From Virgibacillus halotolerans (GTDB lineage: Bacteria; Bacillota; Bacilli; Bacillales; Amphibacillaceae): a DNA stretch of 64,000 nt. Below, piece after piece: positions 36,154-45,508 of the stretch (within the stretch, counting starts at the first letter, position 1; each line of letters begins with the position of its first letter). The stretch spans positions 1-64,000 of the forward strand of contig NZ_JAFBEA010000004.1 of assembly GCF_016908515.1 (NCBI RefSeq). The letters run 5' to 3'. Both the position numbers and the translations under genes were made by a program. The notes below the pieces were generated by a model. It saw nothing but the letters and a program-made list of their open reading frames with translations, made no database searches and was not told where the DNA came from.

Positions 36154-37274
36154 TATGAGCCACCTCCAAACGAATACGAACTTTTTCGTAATAACCAGAT
36201 GAAAAACGGTCCGCCCGTTAAGGCTGTCACAACACCAATCGGTATTTCTTGCGGAGCAACCAGTAGTCTCGCAGCAACATCAGCCCACATCATAAAAATA
36301 GCCCCTAGGAACAGACTAATCCAAAGCACCCTTCTATGATCGGAACCGACCAGCAAACGAACAACATGCGGAATCATCAAACCCACGAATCCGATTGCCC
36401 CACTGACGGAAACGAGCACACCTGTCAGTAACGATATAATCACGATTAACAGTTTTTGAAATACGTGAATGTTTATTCCCAGTGTAGCTGCTGTTTCTTC
36501 CCCCATGAGCAATATATTAAGCGAACGTGATTGAAACAATAAAAAAATAAAGGTAGCAATAACAGGGATACCTGCAATAGGCAACATCTCCCAGTCAGCC
36601 CCGACCAAACTGCCCATCATCCAAAACAAGGCACTATGAACCTTATCATCATCAGGAGCAGATATAACAATAAAATCCGTAACAGCACTTAAAATCATAG
36701 ATAAGGCGATACCGGAAAGTAATAGACGGGTTGTTGAAATACGTCCACCTACTTGCGCCAGATAAAAAACGGCAATAATCGCTAGAAGCGCTCCAAGAAA
36801 TGCAGCAAATGAAAGCGCGTATTGGCCAAATATCTGAAAAGCACCTGTCAGTATAACAAGTGTAGCGCCGACAGAAGCACCGGATGACACGCCTAAAATA
36901 TAGGGATCTGCCAAAGAATTTCTGACGAGCGCTTGGATGCCGGTTCCGGCCAACGCCAGTCCTGCGCCAATGATTGCACCGAGCAGCACACGTGGAAACC
37001 GTATTTCCCATATAATATTATATTGTGCATTTGTCCAATCCCCGTTAACGAGATCTCCTAATAAAGGCGTATGCGATAAAGCAATTTCCCAAACGATGAA
37101 GGGGTGAATCGTAACCGGACCGAGCGCCATAGCCAATATGATCGTAAGGATAAGAACAATCGGAAGCGCAAACAACAGTATTTTAAAACGTCTATTATAT
37201 GTTCGACTATTCTCTTTCTCGTTTTTTTCCTTTTTCTTATTTACTGGTTGTTCTAAAGAAACTTTTTCATTCAT
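36153..37274 (-). CDS. FecCD-family ABC permease
   Basis: 373 residues, about ten membrane helices after a charged N-terminal tail of about 28 residues. RFPRVLLGAIIGAGLALAG and GAIGFVGLMIPHVVRLLVG are hallmark FecCD/BtuC motifs, and LLGAIFMMWADVAAR the C-terminal one. It forms a homodimer channel. Start ATG 37274 follows AAAGGAG; first gene of the operon. Confidence 0.92.
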   Translation of the reverse strand: MNEKVSLEQPVNKKKEKNEKENSRTYNRRFKILLFALPIVLILTIILAMALGPVTIHPFIVWEIALSHTPLLGDLVNGDWTNAQYNIIWEIRFPRVLLGAIIGAGLALAGTGIQALVRNSLADPYILGVSSGASVGATLVILTGAFQIFGQYALSFAAFLGALLAIIAVFYLAQVGGRISTTRLLLSGIALSMILSAVTDFIVISAPDDDKVHSALFWMMGSLVGADWEMLPIAGIPVIATFIFLLFQSRSLNILLMGEETAATLGINIHVFQKLLIVIISLLTGVLVSVSGAIGFVGLMIPHVVRLLVGSDHRRVLWISLFLGAIFMMWADVAARLLVAPQEIPIGVVTALTGGPFFIWLLRKSSYSFGGGS

Positions 37275-37398
37275 TGAAATCTCCTTTTGGATAAAGTGAA
37301 ACTACATGCTTCCTAGTAGCAAAATTCATCTACTTTTTTATGCTTTGGGTAGTACCTTTTTTAAAATATGTAACACAATTAAACCATAATCCATTTCC

Positions 37399-37427
37399 AT
37401 CATAATATAAAACTACATTGCTATCAA
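37399..37427 (-). promoter_or_regulatory. Sigma-A promoter of the FecCD operon
   Basis: Minus strand TTGATA (37427-37422), a 17-base spacer, then TATGAT (37404-37399): five of six matches at both boxes with ideal spacing. The predicted start is near 37392. Confidence 0.7.
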
Positions 37428-37676
37428 TAGAATATAGGAAAAAATTCAGCTAATTATAAGATACAGAAGAGTTATTATAAGATGTCTGATATCACTATTA
37501 TATAATATTGTGTTACTTTATGCCGAGTATAATAACTGATTTAAAGTTGTGCACAGTCTAAATTCGCTTGAACAAGTGGCGATTGTGATAAATAGAAGTT
37601 ATCATTTCATCGGTTACCGCACCTTTTCCGCCTTGTGAATTACAAAGGATATATCTTTATCTGCTTTCAAGTACAC

Positions 37677-37709
37677 AAAAATCCCATTACTCGTCAGGAG
37701 TAATGGGAT
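37677..37709 (-). terminator. Terminator of the carbohydrate ABC operon
   Basis: ATCCCATTACTC (37681-37692) and GAGTAATGGGAT (37698-37709) form a perfect 12-bp stem with a five-base loop; on the minus strand it is followed by TTTTGT. It lies about 13 bases after the permease stop. Confidence 0.85.
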
Positions 37710-37721
37710 CAAATTCAGCTG

Positions 37722-38549
37722 TCATCCTTTCACAGATCCGGCCAACAATCCTCTCACAAAATACTTCCCTAAGAAAATATAGACGAGTAAGGTTGGTAAG
37801 GCGGCGAGTAGGGCACCGGCCATTTGGACGTTCCACTGGACGATCTGGCTACCGGATAAGTTTTGCAAGGCAACCATAACTGGCTGTTTGTCGCCGGTTG
37901 TGATGGTGACCGCGAATAGAAATTCATTCCAGATATTCGTAAACTGCCAAATCGCAACAACGACAAAGCCTGTAATCGACAGTGGGACAATAATAAAACG
38001 GAATATCCCTAGGAAGCTGGCGCCATCAATTTTTGCTGATTCGATCATGGAATCCGGGATGTTCGCATAGAAATTGCGGAACATTAATGTCGTAATCGGC
38101 AGTCCATACACCACATGTACGAGGATCAATCCCGGAATTGTATTGTACAAATCGACCGAACGCAGGAATTGGATCATTGGAATTAAAATACTTTGGTACG
38201 GGATAAACATGCCAAACAGGATAAATGTAAAGATAATATCCGCACCCTTGAATTTCCACTTTGACAGGACATAGCCATTCATCGCACCAAGCAGTGCGGA
38301 AATAATTGTCGCCGGAATGACCAGGTAGATACTGTTCAAGAGATTCGGTTTCAATTTTCCAAACGCCTCTGCATAGGAGCTGAAATCAATCGAACTCGGT
38401 AGTGACCACATGGTTGCCAATGATACTTCATCGAGCGGTTTTAAGCTCGTGACGATCATGACATAGATGGGCATTAAGAAGAGAACCGCAACAATGATTA
38501 AAATGAAATACTTGATCGCTTTTCCGATACTAAATGTTGGTGTTGTCAT
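37722..38549 (-). CDS. Carbohydrate ABC permease (MalG-type)
   Basis: 275 residues with six membrane helices. The EAA loop appears as ESAKIDGASFLGIFRFIIVP (about 170-190). It pairs with the MalF-type permease encoded upstream. No ATPase gene is nearby, as is normal for Gram-positive CUT1 systems that share an MsmX-type ATPase. Start ATG 38549 overlaps the upstream stop and has AAGGGGG before it. Confidence 0.9.
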   Translation of the reverse strand: MTTPTFSIGKAIKYFILIIVAVLFLMPIYVMIVTSLKPLDEVSLATMWSLPSSIDFSSYAEAFGKLKPNLLNSIYLVIPATIISALLGAMNGYVLSKWKFKGADIIFTFILFGMFIPYQSILIPMIQFLRSVDLYNTIPGLILVHVVYGLPITTLMFRNFYANIPDSMIESAKIDGASFLGIFRFIIVPLSITGFVVVAIWQFTNIWNEFLFAVTITTGDKQPVMVALQNLSGSQIVQWNVQMAGALLAALPTLLVYIFLGKYFVRGLLAGSVKG

Positions 38550-39481
38550 TATGCGTCCCCCTTCCTACTGCTCCATAAATAAGGAACAATGAATACTGCG
38601 ACTGCCAGCAGCATAATAATCGCAATCGCTGCACCGTTCGCATAATAATTTCCTTTGAATGTTGTTTCAAACATATAGACACCGGGCACATCGGTAACGA
38701 AGTTTGCACCTGATCCGGTCATTGCATAAACGAGGTCAAATATTTTCAATGAAATATGTGCCATAATAATCACAACGCTCATTGTAATCGGCATGAGCAT
38801 CGGCAGCACGATTTTTCGATAGATTTGAAATTCACTTGCACCATCCATGCGTGCAGCTTCCCGCATTTCATCGGGGATACCACGCAACCCGGCCAAATAC
38901 ATTGCCAGTGAAAAACCAGTCATCTGCCAAACTGCCGCGATAACGACGGCAATAATTGCAACAGGCACACCAAATTCAATGCTTCCCCACTGAAAGCCAG
39001 CGAGAATATTCGTATCCGTGTACCATTTTGGTTCGATACCGAATACACTTAAAAACTTATTGAATCCTGTAGACGGGTTCAGCAACCACTGCCAAACAAC
39101 CCCTGTCACGACGAAGGATAAGGCCATCGGAAACAAGAAGATATTCCGAAAAATCGATTCACCCTTTAGTTTTTGTTCAATCAGAATCGATAAAACAAGT
39201 CCCGTCACAATGACAAGGCCAATAAAAAATATCGTAAAAAATAATGTATTCCTTAAATCCGCTTGGAAACGAAAATCATTGAATAAGTATATATAGTTCT
39301 TCAAACCGGCAAATGAAAAATCAGGAACAATGGTATTGTAATTACTTAACGATACCCATCCTGTCCAGCCGATAAATCCGTAAACAAAGACAAGAATCAA
39401 AATAATCGATGGAACGAGAAATGCGATTGCAGTCCATTGATCCTTGGATATTTTCTTCTTTTGTTGCTTTGCCATCGCCAT
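38549..39481 (-). CDS. Carbohydrate ABC permease (MalF-type)
   Basis: About 310 residues, six membrane helices after a Lys-rich N-terminus. The EAA loop is EAARMDGASEFQIYRKIVLP (about 210-230). ATG 39481 is the start, six bases after GGAGG; the frame is open to a TTG one codon earlier. It follows the binding-protein gene across a hairpin attenuator. Confidence 0.9.
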   Translation of the reverse strand: MAMAKQQKKKISKDQWTAIAFLVPSIILILVFVYGFIGWTGWVSLSNYNTIVPDFSFAGLKNYIYLFNDFRFQADLRNTLFFTIFFIGLVIVTGLVLSILIEQKLKGESIFRNIFLFPMALSFVVTGVVWQWLLNPSTGFNKFLSVFGIEPKWYTDTNILAGFQWGSIEFGVPVAIIAVVIAAVWQMTGFSLAMYLAGLRGIPDEMREAARMDGASEFQIYRKIVLPMLMPITMSVVIIMAHISLKIFDLVYAMTGSGANFVTDVPGVYMFETTFKGNYYANGAAIAIIMLLAVAVFIVPYLWSSRKGDA

Positions 39482-39514
39482 CAAAACCCTCCTGACTCCG
39501 AGGCTTGCTTCATG

Positions 39515-39548
39515 AAAAAGAGGCTGCCTTTACCTGTAAGGCAGCCTC
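39515..39548 (-). terminator. Attenuator hairpin between binding protein and permease genes
   Basis: GAGGCTGCCTT (39520-39530) and AAGGCAGCCTC (39538-39548) are perfectly complementary with a seven-base loop; on the minus strand TTTTTC follows. Such partial terminators let the binding protein be made in excess over the permeases. Confidence 0.75.
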
Positions 39549-39597
39549 CAACGCGCAGGACATACCGTTTTTAATCGGCCTCCCTTTCGCTTCAATG

Positions 39598-40887
39598 TTA
39601 CATCTCTGGTGCTGCGTTTTGTAATGCACTAATGAAGTTATCGACATCTTTTTGTGTAACGAAAATGTTTACTGCCTGATCAGCTTTTGTTAAAAATCCT
39701 TCTGATGCTGCTGAGCCATGTGCAAGACTTGGAACCAATCTCGTATTCTTAAAGTCTTCCATTGCATCGGTTCCATACTCATCATATTCTGATTCATCCG
39801 CATCCACCCGAGCTGGGATCGAACCTTTTAATGGGTTAAAGGTATCTTGCGCTTCCGTTGATCCAAGGAAGGTTAAGAATTCCTTTACTTCATCCGGATT
39901 GTCGATTCCTTTTGGCAGACCGAATGTATCTGTAATGATTGTAAAGTCATCTTCTGTTTCCGGCATTGTGAAATAACCGAAATCTACATTTGTTTCGAGA
40001 TCAAGGTCATTGGAGAAATAACCTTTTGCCCAATCACCCATGTTGATCATTGCCGCATCCCCATTTGCTACAAGTTGTGCGGAATCCTGCCAGTTACGGG
40101 ATGCATGATCCTCGTCAATATAATCAAGCATTTTTCCGAACTTTTCTGCAGCCTCAACGACCCGTTCATCATCAAAGTCAATTTCACCATCGAATAATTT
40201 TATATAATCATCTGGGCCAAGGACACCTAATAAAACATTTTCAAAAATTTGTGTTGCTGTCCATGCTTCTTTATCGCCTAATGCGATGGGAACAATGCCA
40301 GCATCCTGCAATTTATCTGCCGCAGCAAAAAATTCATCAAATGTTTTTGGGATGTCAATGTCATTGTCTTCAAATACCTTTTTATTGTAAAACATTACAT
40401 TTCCACGGTGAATATCAACTGGGACAGAGTAAATTTCATCGTCCACGCTTACCATGTCAATTAAATCTTGCGGAAATTTATCCATCCAATCATTTTCTCC
40501 ATATAAGTCATTGAGCGGTTCCATTTTATCTGCTGCCACCCAGCTCTTGTTCAACTCATCCCCACCATGCACTTGGAATGTTGATGGCGGGTCATTCCCT
40601 TGCATCCTAGTCGCAAGTACTGCTTTCGCATTCGTACCTGCACCACCGGAAACCGCTGCGTTTTCTACTTTAATATCGTCATGTTCTTTTTCAAACAGGT
40701 CAATCAATGCCAGCAAGCCATCCTCTTCTCCAGCACCTGTCCACCAGCTGAATATCTCTACTTCACCAGTATCTTTACTTTCGCCCGAATCGTCCTTTGA
40801 ATCACCAGACCCAGACGAATCATCGCTACAAGCTGAAATCACGAGCATCAATGCAAATAAAATAAACAGCCCATATAATTTCTTCAT
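39598..40887 (-). CDS. Carbohydrate ABC binding lipoprotein (CUT1)
   Basis: 429 residues. Signal peptide with lipobox VISAC (Cys about 20), then an acidic Ser/Asp/Gly-rich linker. The mature protein has the MalE/UgpB-like layout with IFSWWTGAGEEDGLLAL at the start and PLNDLYGENDWMDKFP near 130. It binds an oligosaccharide, perhaps a beta-galactoside given the GH2 gene just upstream; this is inference. Strongly acidic, as in halotolerant Bacillaceae. First gene of the importer operon, with a cre box at its promoter. Confidence 0.9.
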   Translation of the reverse strand: MKKLYGLFILFALMLVISACSDDSSGSGDSKDDSGESKDTGEVEIFSWWTGAGEEDGLLALIDLFEKEHDDIKVENAAVSGGAGTNAKAVLATRMQGNDPPSTFQVHGGDELNKSWVAADKMEPLNDLYGENDWMDKFPQDLIDMVSVDDEIYSVPVDIHRGNVMFYNKKVFEDNDIDIPKTFDEFFAAADKLQDAGIVPIALGDKEAWTATQIFENVLLGVLGPDDYIKLFDGEIDFDDERVVEAAEKFGKMLDYIDEDHASRNWQDSAQLVANGDAAMINMGDWAKGYFSNDLDLETNVDFGYFTMPETEDDFTIITDTFGLPKGIDNPDEVKEFLTFLGSTEAQDTFNPLKGSIPARVDADESEYDEYGTDAMEDFKNTRLVPSLAHGSAASEGFLTKADQAVNIFVTQKDVDNFISALQNAAPEM

Positions 40888-40906
40888 GCCTTTTTCCCCC
40901 TTTGTT

Positions 40907-40929
40907 TGTTACCGCTTACACCCATTATA
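40907..40929 (-). promoter_or_regulatory. Promoter -10 with perfect cre box
   Basis: TATAAT (40929-40924, minus strand) is followed directly by TGTAAGCGGTAACA (40920-40907), which matches the CcpA cre consensus TGWAANCGNTNWCA at every defined position. It overlaps the expected transcription start, a classic position for carbon catabolite repression of the importer. Confidence 0.75.
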
Positions 40930-40961
40930 GAAAGTTTTTTAGGATGGCGGTAAATCTTTTT

Positions 40962-41000
40962 CTGTACTTTTTTACGAATCTCTTCACTTTTTAAAGATCG
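40962..41000 (-). repeat. 39-bp direct repeat, copy of the yesN-like gene 3' end
   Basis: The 39 bases 40962-41000 are identical to 44080-44118. The latter spans the last 17 bases of the YesN-like regulator gene and 22 bases beyond it. The copies lie on either side of the GH2 gene. Confidence 0.85.
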
Positions 41001-41030
41001 CCTTCCATCAGTCTTTTTCAGATAATATAA

Positions 41031-41069
41031 CAATATCTCTGTGGCAAGCATGATGCCACAGAGATATTG
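41031..41069 (-). terminator. Strong hairpin after the GH2 gene
   Basis: CAATATCTCTGTGGCA (41031-41046) and TGCCACAGAGATATTG (41054-41069) form a perfect 16-bp stem with a seven-base loop, 19 bases after the GH2 stop codon. The following minus-strand sequence is only moderately T-rich, so it may protect the mRNA end as well as terminate. Confidence 0.6.
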
Positions 41070-41087
41070 CTGATTCCATTTAACAAT

Positions 41088-43907
41088 CTAATGCCACTTT
41101 TCAATCAAGTTGTCTGTATTGATTACTAGATCTTGATACGCCTCTTCGGTTATCGATTTGTCTTCTTTTTGATCATCGAGAAGCACTTTAAAACTTCTCA
41201 TATGTTTAACGACTTTTTCCGCTTGTCCCTTTTCCTCATAATGACTTACAGCAGTCAAATGAACCTTTAAGGCATGAGCGGCCTTGTCACTTGCGAATTC
41301 ACCTTGTTCCTCATAGTATTCAACCTGCTTTTTCATCTCAGAAGCACTGTCACCAACCGTAAGAATTTTGGTAGAATCACCTGAAAGTCCTGAGGCAGAA
41401 GCTTCTAATGTAATCTCGCCGGATTGTTTATCAGACTCGACAATCGCTAAAGCTTTTCCATGAAAGGCTTCCCGCTTGCTATCTTTGTATCTTTCCACAC
41501 TTGAAGCATTGCCATTGTCCACGCCAACCAGCTCACCTTCGCCAGTTAAATTAAATTGCACAAGGTTTTCTGCATCTGGCACAATGTTGCCTTCACTGTC
41601 AACAACGTCAACGGTGATATAGGATAGGTCCTTCCCATCGGCAGCAATAACTTGTCGATCCGCGGTTAATCTTACTTCAGCAGGTTCGCCAGCTGTAGCC
41701 ACTTTATCTTTTGCAATGACTTGATCATTTTTATCTTTAGCGACAGCTTCCAATGTACCAGATTCAAAAGGTACTTCCCATTCCAGGTACGTATCACCAT
41801 CTGTTGTTTCTTTGTAAGATGAACCCCACGATGTTTCTTTACTTTCATAACTTCTTTCACCGATTGATTCACCGTTTAAAAATAGTTCTACTTTGTCCGC
41901 ATTCGTATACGTTAACACTCTAACCTTTTCCCCATCTTCCCAGTTCCAATGAGGTAAAATGTGTACCATTGGTTCTTCTTTCCATTGGCTTTGGTAGTAA
42001 TAAAATATGTCCTTTGGAAAGCCAGCTGTATCTACTGCACCAAAATAGGAGCTCTTTGCAGGAAATGAATCGTAGTATGGCGTTGGCTCACCAATGTAAT
42101 CAAAGCCTGTCCAGATAAATTGTCCCGCAATATGCTTTAAATCCCGATCCGGTTTCCAAGCGTCTTCTGCTGTTCTTCCCCAACTAACATAATCATTGTC
42201 ATAGGAAGATTGTTGTAAATCATCGTATTCCGTACTCTGATTATAGTCATACGGATGCGTGTATACGCCGCGCGATCGCGTCGCGGAGGATGTCTCAGAT
42301 CCATAAAACTTCCAATCTGGATTTAACTCATGGTAACCAGCATAGTTATTTTCACTGTAATTCAATCCTACAACATCCACGGTATTAAATATTTCTTCAA
42401 TATATTTGTTGATAGGGGTTACATTTTCTTTATCTCCCCGCGTTTTATCTTCGCCAATCGTGGTCGGTCTTGTCGTGTCTACCTCTTTCACCCAATTCAC
42501 CAGGTTTTTGGCTGTTTTAACCCCGTCTTCACTGTCTGTACCTACAATTTCATTACCGATTGACCACATAATAATGGATGGCTCATTCTTCCCTCTGTCC
42601 ACCATTTCCTTGATATCATGTTCTGCCCACTCGTTGAAAAATCTACCATAATCATATTCTTTCTTAGAGTGGTTCCAGCTATCAAAAGCTTCATCTATTA
42701 CTACGAGTCCTATTTTATTGGCTGCTTCAAGCAATTCCGGTGAAGCAGGATTATGGGTTACCCTTATCGCGTTGATCCCCATATCCTTCATGATTTGCAT
42801 TTGCCTTTCAACTGCCCGTGCATTCGTAGCTGCACCTAATGCGCCTTGATCATGATGCATGGAAGCACCGTGCAGTTTCATATCCTTGCCATTTAACGAG
42901 AAGCCTTCTTCTGAATCAATATCGAAATATCTGACACCAAAAGGGGTATCATACGTATCCATGACTTTTTCGTTTACAATAACCTCCGTGACCAGCTTAT
43001 ATCGATAGGCATGCTCAATATCCCATAACGTTGGATGATCAATAATGGCGTTATCTTCAAAATCTGTCACTTTTCCCTTTTCCAATTGCTTTGCTTTAGA
43101 CGTCACTGTTGCAACAGCCTTGTCATCCTCATCAAAGATGGTTGACTTCACTTTGGCTTTTGCAGTTTGATCTGACGTATTCTCGACTTTTGTCTTCACG
43201 TTTACATCGGCTTTATCCTGTTCATAAGCCGTTTCTAAATCGGGTGTTGTAACAAAAGTTCCGTGTCTCTCTACATGAACAGGATCTGTCACGGTCAGAT
43301 TGACATTTCGATAGATACCACTTCCCGAATACCAACGGCTACTTGGTTGCTCATTATTCACTTTAACGACAAGTACATTTTCTCTTCCATCTGTATATAA
43401 ATCATCTGTCATATCATAGCTAAAGCCATTATAACCGTAGGGGTAGGTCCCTAATTCCTTGCCATTCAGATAGGTTGTACTATTCATATAAACCCCATCA
43501 AAATCGATGGAAATACGTTTGTCCTTCATAGAAGATGGCATGGTAAACGTCTTTCGATACCAGCCAGTCCCACCATCCAAATATCCACCTTCATGTGTAG
43601 CGGCGGAATCAGGGTTAAAATCCAGCTCGATACTCCAATCATGTGGCAGGTCTAATTGCCTCCATGAAGTATCATCAAAATCCGGATCTGATACCCCTTC
43701 TATTTTTCCATCTGTTTCTCGCTTAAAACGCCACTGCTCGTTAAAATTGATGCTTCTATCACCATCATCTTGGACTTCGTTTTCAGGTGCAGGGGCATTT
43801 TCGTTCCCCTTCTTTGCCTGGAAAAAAGTGGGGTGCATGAAGCTAGTTATGAGCAACAATGCAACCAAGCCGATAATCGTATACATACTTTTCAATTTGA
43901 ATAACAT
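41088..43907 (-). CDS. Exported GH2 beta-galactosidase-like enzyme
   Basis: 939 residues. An N-terminal hydrophobic segment (about 9-26) is a signal peptide or membrane anchor. Sugar-binding/jelly-roll domain about 50-215 (FNEQWRFKRE, LPHDWSIE, GGTGWYRK), Ig-like domain, then a TIM barrel with acid/base Glu in MWSIGNEI and nucleophile Glu in FYGSETSSA. DUF4982- and Ig-like domains follow, and the last 70 residues (LKVHLTAVSHYEEKG, VKHMRSFKVLLDDQ) resemble the FIMAH wall-associated domain. It would release galactose or related sugars outside the cell. Substrate, beta-galactoside or beta-glucuronide/other, cannot be fixed by eye. The ATG at 43907 abuts AAGGAAGG; ATG 43886 is an alternative. Confidence 0.85.
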   Translation of the reverse strand: MLFKLKSMYTIIGLVALLLITSFMHPTFFQAKKGNENAPAPENEVQDDGDRSINFNEQWRFKRETDGKIEGVSDPDFDDTSWRQLDLPHDWSIELDFNPDSAATHEGGYLDGGTGWYRKTFTMPSSMKDKRISIDFDGVYMNSTTYLNGKELGTYPYGYNGFSYDMTDDLYTDGRENVLVVKVNNEQPSSRWYSGSGIYRNVNLTVTDPVHVERHGTFVTTPDLETAYEQDKADVNVKTKVENTSDQTAKAKVKSTIFDEDDKAVATVTSKAKQLEKGKVTDFEDNAIIDHPTLWDIEHAYRYKLVTEVIVNEKVMDTYDTPFGVRYFDIDSEEGFSLNGKDMKLHGASMHHDQGALGAATNARAVERQMQIMKDMGINAIRVTHNPASPELLEAANKIGLVVIDEAFDSWNHSKKEYDYGRFFNEWAEHDIKEMVDRGKNEPSIIMWSIGNEIVGTDSEDGVKTAKNLVNWVKEVDTTRPTTIGEDKTRGDKENVTPINKYIEEIFNTVDVVGLNYSENNYAGYHELNPDWKFYGSETSSATRSRGVYTHPYDYNQSTEYDDLQQSSYDNDYVSWGRTAEDAWKPDRDLKHIAGQFIWTGFDYIGEPTPYYDSFPAKSSYFGAVDTAGFPKDIFYYYQSQWKEEPMVHILPHWNWEDGEKVRVLTYTNADKVELFLNGESIGERSYESKETSWGSSYKETTDGDTYLEWEVPFESGTLEAVAKDKNDQVIAKDKVATAGEPAEVRLTADRQVIAADGKDLSYITVDVVDSEGNIVPDAENLVQFNLTGEGELVGVDNGNASSVERYKDSKREAFHGKALAIVESDKQSGEITLEASASGLSGDSTKILTVGDSASEMKKQVEYYEEQGEFASDKAAHALKVHLTAVSHYEEKGQAEKVVKHMRSFKVLLDDQKEDKSITEEAYQDLVINTDNLIEKWH

Positions 43908-44101
43908 CCTTCCTTTTGATCATTTGTCGTTCTAGCACGATTAAATTAAATGTGTTATGTCTGATCTGGATGCTTTTCAAAAAAACTTTCCTATGGTTCC
44001 CGCATGTACCTCCCCTCTATCTTAAAATACTAGTTATTGTAAATGATAGAACATTTTGTATATTATTGGAAAATAAAACCTGTACTTTTTTACGAATCTC
44101 T

Positions 44102-45505
44102 TCACTTTTTAAAGATCGTCTGTTGGAAGTGCTTTGGGGATTCATGATAATGCTTTTTAAATACGCGACTGAAGTAATTGGGATCCTTGTATCCAATTAG
44201 GTAACTGATCTCTTTTAAAGACAGTTCGTTCTCCTCCAATAGTTGCTTCGCCTTTTGCAACCGGACTTCTGTTAAATAATCAATAAACGTCGCACCGAAT
44301 TCCTGTTTAAACATATTGGAAAAGTAATTCGGGCTTAAACCTACTGTATCTGCTACATCCTCTAGCGTCATTGCCTGCTCAAAATGCTGATGGATGTATG
44401 CTTTCGCCTGGTTAATATATTGTTTTGATTGGTAAAATGCTTTCATTTTCATACAGCATAACTGGAGATAATCTTGCCAATCCTGATCTGTTTCTAGCGA
44501 CTTAAAGGCATTAACCGGCACAGCAATATCCCTTGTTGTGAGGATATTTTTGACCATCATATAGATATCTTCCTTTTCACTTTCTGTCAGCCGCTCCTTA
44601 TGTTTTTTATAAAAGTTGATTGCTTCCTCGCCCTGACCTTTTTCTACAAAGTAGGCGAGCTCTAGTTGGATTGTTGTATGCTGTTTGTTGCTTTCCTGTC
44701 TGAATCCATAATGCCGCTTTTGTGCTGCTGCGAGCTGCAGGCTGGCAGTATAGGCCTCCTGATACGATTGTGGCAACTTTTCCAGTGAGACAGACGGGAA
44801 TCCAATGCCAACATACATCGCCACACCAAGTTGGATTTGCAGCTTCCTTGCCATGTTTAGTACATCCGACTTTTCCAATTTGATGTCAGATAAGATACAG
44901 ATTACCGTCATATCTGCTTGTTGCTTTACAATATGTGTCAGGTCGATTACTTTTTTTATTGTGTCTATGTCAACGGATGCTTCTGATTTCACAACCAGAA
45001 AGCAACCGCTTCTCATTTGTGGAAAAAGCGTGTGCAACAGGTCATTTAAAGCTTCAGATCCCGGGTCCTTTATTGCGTTTGTCATAAATTGTTCCTGTAA
45101 TAATGCAGTCGCTTGTTGTTTTTCCCTGTTTTCCGTTTCAATTTCCTGCTGCAGTCGTAATAGTGATTTAACAATTTCTTCCTTCTTTCCCGGCTTTAAA
45201 ATGTAGTCTTTGATCCCGTACTGCATCGCCTCTTTGGCATAATCAAACGAATCATACGCAGAAACAAGGATAAATTTAATCGCCGGGTTGGCCGTGTTTA
45301 TTTCTTTAATTGCTTCCAGTCCATTGATACCGGGCATTTTAATATCCATAAAAATAATATCCGGACATGTCGCTGCTGCGAGTTCAATCGCCTTTCGTCC
45401 GTTCACAGCCTCACCGACAACTACCATGTTGTTAAAGTTATGCTCGATAAATTTTTTCATTGCTTTTCTCTCTAGCAATTCATCTTCCGCTATCAATATA
45501 CGCAT
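44102..45505 (-). CDS. YesN-type AraC-family response regulator
   Basis: 467 residues. Receiver domain 1-120 (LIAEDELLERKA, phospho-acceptor in IIFMDIKMPGI, Lys in DYILKPG), a long helical linker and sensor-like middle, then two AraC helix-turn-helix motifs at the C-terminus (VADTVGLSPNYFSNMFKQ and ISYLIGYKDPNYFSRVF). It is the output of the adjacent kinase and very likely controls the GH2 and ABC genes downstream. Start ATG 45505 has GAGGGGG eight bases upstream. Its last 17 bases are duplicated at 40984-41000. Confidence 0.9.
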   Translation of the reverse strand: MRILIAEDELLERKAMKKFIEHNFNNMVVVGEAVNGRKAIELAAATCPDIIFMDIKMPGINGLEAIKEINTANPAIKFILVSAYDSFDYAKEAMQYGIKDYILKPGKKEEIVKSLLRLQQEIETENREKQQATALLQEQFMTNAIKDPGSEALNDLLHTLFPQMRSGCFLVVKSEASVDIDTIKKVIDLTHIVKQQADMTVICILSDIKLEKSDVLNMARKLQIQLGVAMYVGIGFPSVSLEKLPQSYQEAYTASLQLAAAQKRHYGFRQESNKQHTTIQLELAYFVEKGQGEEAINFYKKHKERLTESEKEDIYMMVKNILTTRDIAVPVNAFKSLETDQDWQDYLQLCCMKMKAFYQSKQYINQAKAYIHQHFEQAMTLEDVADTVGLSPNYFSNMFKQEFGATFIDYLTEVRLQKAKQLLEENELSLKEISYLIGYKDPNYFSRVFKKHYHESPKHFQQTIFKK

Positions 45506-45508
45506 TGT

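Larger units (their letters stand above)
37275..37721. other. Intergenic region upstream of the FecCD operon
   Basis: No gene. It contains the minus-strand promoter at 37427-37399 and, near 37681-37709, the terminator of the carbohydrate ABC operon. The 118-base leader has no recognisable riboswitch, and no Fur-type palindrome was seen. Confidence 0.5.

Noticed and set aside
37275-37400. Fur box or cobalamin riboswitch before the FecCD operon
   Set aside because: The leader is only about 118 bases, lacks conserved riboswitch elements, and no 19-base Fur palindrome was found, so the ligand stays open.
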